This document shows, in pieces, positions 39,824-47,247 of a stretch of 64,000 nt of DNA. The stretch is from Pseudomonas sp. GOM6 (GTDB lineage Bacteria; Pseudomonadota; Gammaproteobacteria; Pseudomonadales; Pseudomonadaceae). The stretch spans positions 1 to 64,000 of the forward strand of contig NZ_JARPUS010000017.1 in the NCBI RefSeq assembly GCF_029537485.1, given 5' to 3'. Position numbers and translations under genes: made by a program. How positions within the stretch are numbered: the first letter of the stretch is position 1; each line of letters opens with the position of its first letter. Under the pieces are notes generated by a model that saw only the letters and a program-made list of their open reading frames with translations, made no database searches and had not been told where the DNA came from.

Positions 39824-40921
39824 ATGACTACTAGTAAGAAGAAGATGCTGATTGCACTGTGCCTGACCGCTAGCGCGGTCGGCGTTGCCCAGGCCGCAGA
39901 CACATCGGTGAAGGTCTACAACTGGTCGGACTACATCGCCGAGGACACCAATGCCAACTTCGAAAAAGAGACCGGCATCAAGGTCGTTTACGACGTGTTC
40001 GACAGCAACGAGACCCTGGAAGCCAAGCTGCTGGCAGGTTCCTCGGGCTATGACGTGGTCGTGCCGGGAAACATGTTCCTCGCCAAGCAGATCAAAGCGG
40101 GGGTGTTCCAGAAACTGGACCGTTCCAAGCTGCCGAACTGGAAGAATCTGGACGCCGATCTGATGAAGGCGCTGCAAAGCACTGATCCGGGTAACCAGTA
40201 CGCCCTGCCCTACCTCTGGGGCACCACCGGCATCATCTACAACGTGGACAAGGTGAAAGCCGCACTGGGAGTCGACACGATTGATTCGTGGGAGGTGATT
40301 TTCGAGCCGAAGAACCTGCAAAAGCTCAAAGCCTGCGGAGTCACCATGCTGGATGCCCCGCAGGAAATCATGGCCGCGGCACTGTTTTATCAGGGCCTGA
40401 ATCCCAATCCGACCAGCACCGAAGACATCGCCAAAGCCGAAACCCTGATGATGTCGATTCGACCCTACGTAACCTACTTCCACTCGTCCAAATACATCAC
40501 CGATATGGCCAACGGCGATATCTGTGTATCGGTGGGCTGGTCCGGGGATGCCTTCCAGGCCCAGGCCCGGAGCGATGAAGCAAAGAACGGCGTCAACATT
40601 GCCTACGCCATTCCGAAGCAGGGTGCGGCGTCCTGGTACGACATGCTGGCGTTGCCAGTCGATGCAAAGAACCCCGATGCCGCCCATGCGTACCTGAATC
40701 ACTTGCTGAAACCGGAAGTCATCGCGCCTATCACGGACTATGTGGCCTACCCGAACGGTAACGCCGCCTCGACGCCACTGGTGGCTGAAGAGATTCGCAA
40801 CAACCCGGGAATCTACCCAACCGCGGAAACCATGAAGAAACTCTACGTGCTGGGCGAGTTGTCGCCGAAAGTGCAGCGGGCCATGACGCGCAGCTGGTCC
40901 AAGATTAAATCCGGTACTTGA
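39824..40921 (+). CDS. Polyamine-type (PotF/SpuD-like) periplasmic binding protein
   Basis: The 365-residue protein has a signal peptide ([24 protein letters not shown]) and the PotF/SpuD core: [45 protein letters not shown] and LPYLWGTTG. It should bind putrescine, spermidine or another cation in the periplasm. No permease or ATPase genes are next to it, so it must borrow a transporter encoded elsewhere or act as a sensor. TGGAG precedes the ATG. It follows the aminotransferase on the same strand. Confidence 0.9.
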   Translation: MTTSKKKMLIALCLTASAVGVAQAADTSVKVYNWSDYIAEDTNANFEKETGIKVVYDVFDSNETLEAKLLAGSSGYDVVVPGNMFLAKQIKAGVFQKLDRSKLPNWKNLDADLMKALQSTDPGNQYALPYLWGTTGIIYNVDKVKAALGVDTIDSWEVIFEPKNLQKLKACGVTMLDAPQEIMAAALFYQGLNPNPTSTEDIAKAETLMMSIRPYVTYFHSSKYITDMANGDICVSVGWSGDAFQAQARSDEAKNGVNIAYAIPKQGAASWYDMLALPVDAKNPDAAHAYLNHLLKPEVIAPITDYVAYPNGNAASTPLVAEEIRNNPGIYPTAETMKKLYVLGELSPKVQRAMTRSWSKIKSGT

Positions 40922-40930
40922 GTCGCCATT

Positions 40931-40962
40931 CGCCCCGACCATCAGCAATGGTGGCCGGGGCG
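40931..40962. terminator. Imperfect hairpin between binding protein and AraC gene
   Basis: CGCCCCG and ACCAT pair with ATGGT and CGGGGCG around a five-base loop, with a three-base bulge on one side. It lies in the 42-base gap between two convergent genes and probably ends both transcripts. No T-run is present. Confidence 0.45.
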
Positions 40963-40963
40963 T

Positions 40964-41746
40964 CTAACCGCTATTGAGGCCGGGCGACTTCGGCAGATCG
41001 CCGGGCAGATGGCCGGTGACTGCGCGAAACGCGCTGTAAAAGGTACTGGTCGACCGGAACCCGGCAGCCCTGGCGCGCTCGACAATGCTGATCGCCGAAT
41101 CGCTGGCCAATACATGGTGAATGCGAGCCCGATTGAGGTACTGATAAAAGCTCAGACCAAGCCCCTGATTCAGCGCATAGGAAATCTGATTTCGGGTATA
41201 GCCGCTGGCCCGTGCCACATCCGACAGTGACAAGCCGGGCTCCAGGTAGGGCTGTTGCTGTTCAAAGTACAGCGCAAGGTCTTTCAGCAGGTAGCCCAGT
41301 GCCCGTGGACTAAGGCCGATCTTGCTGGCGGCAGCCTGTTTACGTTGTGGCTGACCAGGCTGCTGCAAGGGCAGCGCATATTCATTGATTTCAATGATCT
41401 GGCCATCGGCCACGCGCACCGAATCGCAGGCCGACACGCTGAGCAACGCATCGCCATTGGCGGCACGAATCACTTCGCAATAGCGCAGAAACACCGTGTC
41501 GCCATCGACCCGTGGCCTGTCGAGGTACTCCAGGGTGTCCAGCGCCGAGCGGGCGATGATGTCGCGAACGTGTTCGCGCAATGCGCTGCCGGTATAGCGG
41601 CTGCCAGCGAAATGATCGATGAAGACCATGTCCGGGTGATACAGCGCTTCGATACCGGCGATATCGCCCTGTGCCCAGCACGCATTATGTCGCTCAACGA
41701 TAGCCAGCGATGTGGCGGATAGGGCATCCAATTGGCATGTACTCAC
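40964..41746 (-). CDS. AraC-type regulator with an N-terminal NTF2/SnoaL-like domain
   Basis: The 260-residue protein has two parts. Residues about 10-125 look like an NTF2/SnoaL-type fold (VERHNACWAQGDIAGIEALYHPDMVFIDHFAGSRYTG, then a region with FLRYCEVIRA and LSVSACDSVRVADGQIIEINEY). Residues about 155-258 are an AraC helix-turn-helix pair (SLSDVARASGYTRNQISYALNQ; SIVERARAAGFRSTSTFYSAFRAVTG). The first part probably senses a small ligand; such fusions are uncommon compared with cupin-AraC proteins. The start is GTG at 41746 with a weak ribosome site. It is convergent with the binding-protein gene and may control the neighbouring aminotransferase genes. Confidence 0.78.
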   Translation of the reverse strand: MSTCQLDALSATSLAIVERHNACWAQGDIAGIEALYHPDMVFIDHFAGSRYTGSALREHVRDIIARSALDTLEYLDRPRVDGDTVFLRYCEVIRAANGDALLSVSACDSVRVADGQIIEINEYALPLQQPGQPQRKQAAASKIGLSPRALGYLLKDLALYFEQQQPYLEPGLSLSDVARASGYTRNQISYALNQGLGLSFYQYLNRARIHHVLASDSAISIVERARAAGFRSTSTFYSAFRAVTGHLPGDLPKSPGLNSG

Positions 41747-41894
41747 TGTGCGATCCCGTTGCTAGCCTACAACCGTCAATCTGAGTTGACGCGAATATCC
41801 TAGGCGTTTCTGGGCCGCAACTGGAGCGTGACATGCCTACTGGCAGTCCTCTGCGCCGATGTCGTCCTGATAGAGAGCAGCGTTGAGCTGGCGC

Positions 41895-42617
41895 CTAGCG
41901 ACTCAGCTCATACACGCAGATGTTCACCGTCGACGCCAGGTTGAGCGACTCGATGGCCCCGCAACCGGCGATGGTGAAGGGCTGCGCCCCCAAGGTCGCC
42001 AACTGCTCACGCGGCACGCCACGCGCCTCGTTGCCGAACAGGTAGCAGTCGAAGCTCTGGAAGCCGGCGGACTGCAGGCTGTCGCCCTGCATGTCCAGGC
42101 AGGCGATGCGCGGGAAGCGGCTGGGCAGCGCATCCAGCTCCACGTCCAGGTCCATAGGCGTATGGAAGATCGCCCCCATGCTGGCGCGCACCACCTTGGG
42201 GTTGTACGGGTCGACGCTGCCGGGGCTGAGCAGGCAGCGGAAGCCGCCAAACCAGGCCAGGGTGCGCAGGATGGTACCGAGGTTGCCCGGGTCCTGGATC
42301 TCGTGCAGGTAGATGGCGCGCTCGCCGGCAGCCACCGGGGCGGCGCTCTCCAGCATCGGTACCACGGCGACGATGCCCTGCGGGGTCTTGGTGTCGCTGA
42401 TCTGCGCCATCTGCCGCTCACTGACCACCTGGGTCTTGAACGGGCTCTGCCAGTGCTCGTGAGCGGCGGTCACGTACAGCTGGCTGCACTGCAGCAGCGG
42501 GTTGTGCATGGCAGCCTTCTGCAGCTCCAGCACCAGGTGTTCGCCTTCCACCAGGAAGTGGCCGAACTCGGCGCGATACTTCTTCTGCTGCAGCTTCTTG
42601 ATGTCGTCGAGCTTCAT
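41895..42617 (-). CDS. SpoU/TrmH-family RNA 2'-O-ribose methyltransferase
   Basis: The 240-residue protein has the SPOUT knot motifs: IYLHEIQDPGNLGTILRTLAWFG (motif 1 with the catalytic Arg), YLFGNEARGVP (motif 2) and AIESLNLASTVNICVYE (motif 3). An N-terminal segment (KYRAEFGHFLVEGEHLVLE) is the substrate-binding domain seen in RlmB-like enzymes. The exact RNA target is not certain. Its start shares one base with the stop of the upstream FAD enzyme gene (TGATG), so the two are translationally coupled. Confidence 0.88.
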   Translation of the reverse strand: MKLDDIKKLQQKKYRAEFGHFLVEGEHLVLELQKAAMHNPLLQCSQLYVTAAHEHWQSPFKTQVVSERQMAQISDTKTPQGIVAVVPMLESAAPVAAGERAIYLHEIQDPGNLGTILRTLAWFGGFRCLLSPGSVDPYNPKVVRASMGAIFHTPMDLDVELDALPSRFPRIACLDMQGDSLQSAGFQSFDCYLFGNEARGVPREQLATLGAQPFTIAGCGAIESLNLASTVNICVYELSR

Positions 42618-44236
42618 CAGGCGCCCTGCCCAGCCAGGATCGACTTAGCCACCGCCTCGGCAACCTTGATGCCATCCACGCCCGCCGAGAGGATGCCACC
42701 GGCATAGCCGGCACCCTCGCCCGCCGGGTACAGCCCCTTGAGGTTGAGGCTCTGCAGGGTCTCGTGATCGCGGGTGATACGCACCGGCGAGCTGGTGCGG
42801 GTCTCGATACCCGTCAGTACCGCGTCGTTACGGTCGAAGCCGCGAATCTGCTTGCCGAACACCGGCAGCGCCTCGCGGATCGCCTCGATGGCGTACTCCG
42901 GCAGCGACGGCGCCAGGTCGCCCAGGCGCACGCCGGGCTTGTAGGACGGCTCGACCTCGCCGAACTCGCTGGAGGGCACGCCACGGATGAAGTCGCCCAC
43001 CAGCTGCGCCGGGGCGCAGTAGTCACGTCCGCCCAGCTCGTAGGCGCGCGACTCCAGACGCTCCTGCAGCTCCACGCCAGCCAGCGGGCCGCCGGGGAAG
43101 TCCTGCTCCGGATTGATACCGACGACGATGCCGGCGTTGGCGTTGCGCTCGTTGCGCGAGTACTGGCTCATGCCGTTGGTGACCACCCGCTCCGGCTCGG
43201 AGGTGGCCGCCACCACGGTGCCGCCGGGGCACATGCAGAAGCTGTAGACGGCGCGGCCATTGCTGGCCTGGTGCACCAGTTTGTAGTCGGCGGCGCCCAA
43301 TTCCGGGTGGCCGGCGTACTTGCCCAAACGAGCCTGGTCGATCAGCGACTGCGGGTGCTCGATGCGGAAGCCCACGGCAAAGGGCTTAGCCTCGATGTAC
43401 ACGCCCTGGCGATGCAGCATGCGGAAGGTATCGCGCGAGCTGTGCCCCAGGGCCAGCACCACATGACGGCTGCGCAGGGTTTCGCCATTGTCCAGTACCA
43501 CGCCTTCGAGTTGGCCGTCGTCGATCACCAGGTCAGTGACCTTGCTCTCGAAACGCACCTCGCCGCCCAGGGCGATGATCTCATCACGCATGGCAGCGAC
43601 CACGCCGGTCAGGCGAAAGGTGCCGATGTGCGGCTTGCTGACGTACATGATCTCTTCCGGCGCGCCGGCGCGAACGAACTCGTGCATCACCTTGCGGCCG
43701 TAGAACTTCGGGTCCTTGATCTGGCTGTACAGCTTGCCGTCGGAGAACAGCCCTGCCCCGCCTTCGCCGAACTGCACGTTGGACTCGGGCGTCAGGGTCT
43801 TCTTGCGCCACAGCGCCCAGGTGTCCTTGGTGCGGCGACGCACATCCTTGCCGCGCTCCAGCACGATCGGCTTGAAGCCCATCTGCGCCAGCAGCAGCGC
43901 AGCGAACAGGCCACAGGGACCGAAGCCCACCACCAGCGGGCGCTCGCTCAGATCGGCCGGCGCCTGGCCGACCGGGTAGTACTGGGTGTCCGGCGCCGGG
44001 CGGATGTTCTTGTCCTCGGCGAAGCGCGCCAGGATCGCCGCCTCGTCGCGGGCTTCCAGGTCAATGATGTAGATGAACAGGATGACGCTGTTCTTCTTAC
44101 GCGCATCGTAGCTGCGCTTGAACACGCTGAAGTTCAGAAGGTCGGCGTCGCGGATATTCAGGCGCTGGAGGATGGCGGCGCGCAGCTCCTCGGGGGCGTG
44201 GTCGAGGGGCAGGGACAGTTCATTGATGCGAATCAT
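42617..44236 (-). CDS. NAD(P)/FAD-dependent oxidoreductase (COG2509 type)
   Basis: The 539-residue protein has a FAD-binding Rossmann motif (PLVVGFGPCGLFAALLLAQMG, about 95-115), followed by ERGKDVRRRT and NVQFGEGGAGLFSDGKLYS, and ends with GLYPAGEGAGYAGGILSAGVDG, a second FAD contact. This is the family of uncharacterised dehydrogenases with homology to HI0933-like flavoproteins. The start at 44236 (MIRINELSLP) follows a purine-rich ribosome site. Substrate unknown. It is coupled to the SpoU gene downstream. Confidence 0.86.
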   Translation of the reverse strand: MIRINELSLPLDHAPEELRAAILQRLNIRDADLLNFSVFKRSYDARKKNSVILFIYIIDLEARDEAAILARFAEDKNIRPAPDTQYYPVGQAPADLSERPLVVGFGPCGLFAALLLAQMGFKPIVLERGKDVRRRTKDTWALWRKKTLTPESNVQFGEGGAGLFSDGKLYSQIKDPKFYGRKVMHEFVRAGAPEEIMYVSKPHIGTFRLTGVVAAMRDEIIALGGEVRFESKVTDLVIDDGQLEGVVLDNGETLRSRHVVLALGHSSRDTFRMLHRQGVYIEAKPFAVGFRIEHPQSLIDQARLGKYAGHPELGAADYKLVHQASNGRAVYSFCMCPGGTVVAATSEPERVVTNGMSQYSRNERNANAGIVVGINPEQDFPGGPLAGVELQERLESRAYELGGRDYCAPAQLVGDFIRGVPSSEFGEVEPSYKPGVRLGDLAPSLPEYAIEAIREALPVFGKQIRGFDRNDAVLTGIETRTSSPVRITRDHETLQSLNLKGLYPAGEGAGYAGGILSAGVDGIKVAEAVAKSILAGQGA

Positions 44237-44446
44237 GGTGGTAATCCTGGCCGGTATCTCCGGCAAAGGAAGCAAAAGAGGCGGGGTAAGGCGCGAATTG
44301 TAGCCGCCGCCGCCCTGCCCTGTCAGGCCGAGTAGATGGGCGCCCTACCCGCCAGGTTTAACCTGCACGCCACTCTAGGCTTATACTTGCCGCCACTTTG
44401 CGGCCTCCAGGGCCGTATTTTTCTGATCCCCGCACCTGGCTCCCCC

Positions 44447-45067
44447 ATGAAACGCTCCAAAAGCAGCAGCCGCTGGCTGAACGAACACGTCAACGATCCT
44501 TACGTCAAACGCGCGCAGAAGGACGGCTACCGCTCGCGCGCCAGCTACAAGTTGCTGGAGCTGAACGAGAAGGACAAGCTGATCCGCCCCGGCATGCTGG
44601 TGATGGACCTGGGCTCGGCGCCCGGCGGCTGGTCGCAGGTGGCGGGCAAGATCGTCGGCGACAATGGCCGGGTGATCGCCAGCGACATCCTGCCGATGGA
44701 CCCGCTGGACAACGTCGATTTCATCCAGGGTGACTTCACCGAAGACAGTGTGTTCCAGCAGATCCTCACCGTGCTCGACGGACGCCAGCCCGACCTGATC
44801 ATCTCCGACATCGCGCCCAATATCAGTGGCGTCGCCATCGCTGACCAGGCCTCGTCGATGTACCTGGTCGAACTGACCCTCGACATGGTGCGTCAGGTGC
44901 TCAAGCCCGGCGGCAACTATGCGGTCAAGGTGTTCCAGGGCGAAGGTTCCGAGGCCTTCCTCAAGGACGTGCGCAGCTCGTTCGAGAAAGTGATGATCCG
45001 CAAGCCGGAAGCCTCCCGCCCACGCTCGCGCGAGGTGTACCTGGTCGGCAAGGGCTTCAAGGGCTAG
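44447..45067 (+). CDS. rlmE: 23S rRNA 2'-O-ribose methyltransferase RlmE (FtsJ/RrmJ)
   Basis: The 206-residue enzyme has the SAM motif [12 protein letters not shown] and the catalytic tetrad Lys35 (ASYKLLEL), Asp121 (SDIAPN), Lys161 (AVKVFQGEG) and Glu196 (SREVYLV). It methylates U2552 of 23S rRNA late in ribosome assembly. The start at 44447 ([10 protein letters not shown]) fits family lengths but no good ribosome site precedes it. In P. aeruginosa and E. coli the gene adjoins ftsH; here it lies between the flavoprotein and a hypothetical gene, so relocation or a second copy is possible. Confidence 0.93.
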   Translation: MKRSKSSSRWLNEHVNDPYVKRAQKDGYRSRASYKLLELNEKDKLIRPGMLVMDLGSAPGGWSQVAGKIVGDNGRVIASDILPMDPLDNVDFIQGDFTEDSVFQQILTVLDGRQPDLIISDIAPNISGVAIADQASSMYLVELTLDMVRQVLKPGGNYAVKVFQGEGSEAFLKDVRSSFEKVMIRKPEASRPRSREVYLVGKGFKG

Positions 45068-45075
45068 GCGCCGAT

Positions 45076-45104
45076 AGCGCCGGCATTCGTTCAACGCCGG
45101 CGCT
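45076..45104. terminator. Hairpin downstream of rlmE
   Basis: A 9-bp stem (AGCGCCGGC / GCCGGCGCT) with an 11-base loop and a short TT after it lies in the 42-base gap between convergent genes. Likely the terminator of rlmE. Confidence 0.55.
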
Positions 45105-45109
45105 TTACC

Positions 45110-45607
45110 TCAGGAACGGGCGCCTGCGGCGCCGCGCGCGTTCTTCTTCTCCAGGATCAGCGAAGCCTCGTTGTAGGCCTTCTGGAAAGCCTCGCCGCCG
45201 ACCCAGCTCACTGCCGTATCCTCGTCTTCATCGTGGAACATCCCGCGATAGACGATCAGCAGCCCCATCATGAAGTCGATCGCCGACTCCTGCGACTCCT
45301 CGGCCACCACCAGCTCCAGCACCGGGTATTGCAGGAAGATCAGACACATCGCCAACAGGCTGATGTCTTCCCCCAGCTTCATCGCCTGAAACAGATCGTC
45401 GAAGTCGGCCGGATCGAAGCCCTTCTCCTCGATGTCCTTGAAGTCGAAGGTACTCAGGTCGACTGCCACATCATCGAACGGCTCATTGACCAGCGGATTG
45501 GCCAACAGCGGATGCACGACGTTGGCCTTGGCCTTACCCACGCGATTCTGCTTGGCCTTGGCTTTGGCCCTCTGGGCGCGCTTGTGCTGTTTGTCTGGAG
45601 AGGCCAT
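45110..45607 (-). CDS. Conserved hypothetical protein, 165 residues
   Basis: The first 30 residues are very basic (HKRAQRAKAKAKQNRVGKAKAN). The middle is acidic (VDLSTFDFKDIEEKGFDPADFDDLFQAM) and the rest mixes a hydrophobic helix (LLAMCLIFLQYPVLELVV) with acidic turns (HDEDEDTAVSWVGGEAFQKAYNEASLI). I recognise no domain. The lysine/arginine-rich start could bind nucleic acid; that is a guess. It is the last native-looking gene before the AT-richer island and has a consistent high GC content. Confidence 0.72.
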   Translation of the reverse strand: MASPDKQHKRAQRAKAKAKQNRVGKAKANVVHPLLANPLVNEPFDDVAVDLSTFDFKDIEEKGFDPADFDDLFQAMKLGEDISLLAMCLIFLQYPVLELVVAEESQESAIDFMMGLLIVYRGMFHDEDEDTAVSWVGGEAFQKAYNEASLILEKKNARGAAGARS

Positions 45608-45713
45608 GAGCGAGGTCCTTATTCGGTGTAGCCAAGTTCATGGCCAGGAGATAAGACGCAGATTGTATTCCGTCCGGGTCTGAAACGCTTAGGCGACTTG
45701 GACGGCAATGGCG

Positions 45714-45736
45714 GCTATCGGCCATTAGCAGCCATT
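45714..45736 (-). repeat. Near-palindromic 23-mer at left edge of the MoxR/VWA pair
   Basis: On the minus strand this reads AATGGCTGCTAATGGCCGA followed by TAGC. Its core GCTAATGGCCGATAGC is nearly self-complementary. A related copy lies at 48885-48907, on the far side of the two-gene island. Confidence 0.45.
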
Positions 45737-45753
45737 AAGGCAGGGCTATGGGG

Positions 45754-47247
45754 TCACCCATTCTTGGCACTAATAGATAGCTTTTGCTCAAAACCAATCA
45801 GTTCATGAATCTGGCTGCTGTGTGGGTCATAGACCCATTCATGATCAAAAAGACTGGTTAAACGTTGAGTCATGTAGCAATCGCCTACAACTAGGGAATA
45901 GAAGCGGTTTCCATGAGTACGCTGCTGCTCAATTTGCTGGCGTAGCTGCCCCGGCAAACTGGCCATGATGAAGTCTGAAATCATCAGTAGGTCAGCACGC
46001 TCATAGGTCTCGCTCTGCATCACACCCAGAGCATGACCCAATGCAGGAATGGCATCCGTACCACCGTAAAAGGACATGCCCAGAAACTTGATCAATGCCT
46101 CCATGCCAAAGTCATCGCCAAGATCCAGCGTCTCGATGCCGGTGGAAAAGTTAATCAAATAGCATGCTCGCTTCTGCTGCCTGGCCTTGCCTGCAATGAA
46201 GAGCGCCACGGCTTTGGCAATCGTCTCAGGCATACCGTCCATAGAGCCGCTGGTGTCGACACAGATCACCATTGGCCCTTGTTTAGCCGCCTCTTCAACG
46301 CTGCGCAGCTCTTCCTTTTGGTGATGTTGTTGCACGCGCTGAATGCCCTGCATGTCAAAACACATCAGGCGTGACTCGACGTACTTGAGGTCGAAAAGAA
46401 TGGACGTTTCGGGTTCAGCCAGTAACGCCAACTCACTGGGCAGCACATGCTCGATATCACGCCCAAGGCGAATGCCGATGATCTCTTCCCGCGAATTGAT
46501 ATCCGGTAACTCTATGGCTTGCGTATAACGCACCTGGGCACGCTCAATGCGCTCTGATAACTCCAACTGGCGCAGCTTGCCTAGCAGATCACATAGCGAC
46601 CGAACACCTGGATCACTGGCCAGGTATTTAGCCCAACGCTGAAAGCGCTCGATCTCTTTTGCAGATAAGTTACCTTTGGACAGGTCAAGGAACAACCCAG
46701 AGTCCAACCCCAGCATTTCCAACTGCTGGTGAAGCTGTTGGAGTAACTGCAGAAATGCTTCGAGTTCCTCCATGAACTCCCGGCGCAGCATGGCTATACG
46801 CTCAAGCTCCCACTCTGCGCGCGCTTTATCCATAGCCTTTTGCCATTCATCGCGCAAGAGTCGAGCGCTTACAGTGCTGTCTGTCCGACGTTTTCTCTCA
46901 ACCGTCTCAGGGGCCGTCGCCGCTGCCAGTTCACGCTGCCAAAAAGATTGATTGTCCGGCAGTTTGGCTGCGCGGCACAGCGCAACATAGTCCTCAACAG
47001 CCGCTGCTAGTTCTGCACTCGAAACAGGGGGGGACTGATTCCGAGTTTGCCAGTTCGATAGTTCCTGCTCATACGATGCATAGGGAAACTCTGCATTCAG
47101 CTTCGCAGTCGAGGTCAGTTGCCACAGCCGAATCCTCTCCTCTATGTGACCTGCAGCAGAATCCCAGTCCCTTAGTAGCGACGCGAATATACGTTGAACG
47201 TTATCGCCAATATCCTTAGCAGCGCTGGATATTGGGTCTAGCGGCAT
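45754..47247 (-). CDS. ViaA-like VWA-domain protein
   Basis: The 497-residue protein has a helical N-terminal part (about 1-320, rich in Leu, Glu, Arg and Gln) and a C-terminal von Willebrand A domain whose metal site is CVDTSGSMDGMP near residues 329-337, followed by FYGGTDAIPALG and LMISDFIMASLPGQ. The layout and length match E. coli ViaA (483 residues), the partner of RavA. Overlap with the upstream RavA-like gene (10 bases) shows the two are made together. Family work links RavA-ViaA to aminoglycoside sensitisation and respiratory complexes, but the target here is unknown. The GC content is visibly lower than in the flanks. Confidence 0.85.
   Translation of the reverse strand: MPLDPISSAAKDIGDNVQRIFASLLRDWDSAAGHIEERIRLWQLTSTAKLNAEFPYASYEQELSNWQTRNQSPPVSSAELAAAVEDYVALCRAAKLPDNQSFWQRELAAATAPETVERKRRTDSTVSARLLRDEWQKAMDKARAEWELERIAMLRREFMEELEAFLQLLQQLHQQLEMLGLDSGLFLDLSKGNLSAKEIERFQRWAKYLASDPGVRSLCDLLGKLRQLELSERIERAQVRYTQAIELPDINSREEIIGIRLGRDIEHVLPSELALLAEPETSILFDLKYVESRLMCFDMQGIQRVQQHHQKEELRSVEEAAKQGPMVICVDTSGSMDGMPETIAKAVALFIAGKARQQKRACYLINFSTGIETLDLGDDFGMEALIKFLGMSFYGGTDAIPALGHALGVMQSETYERADLLMISDFIMASLPGQLRQQIEQQRTHGNRFYSLVVGDCYMTQRLTSLFDHEWVYDPHSSQIHELIGFEQKLSISAKNG

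Noticed and set aside
42764-44335. A 523-codon plus-strand open frame opposite the flavoprotein gene
   Set aside because: The minus-strand frame has FAD motifs; the plus-strand frame does not match any family and starts without a ribosome site.
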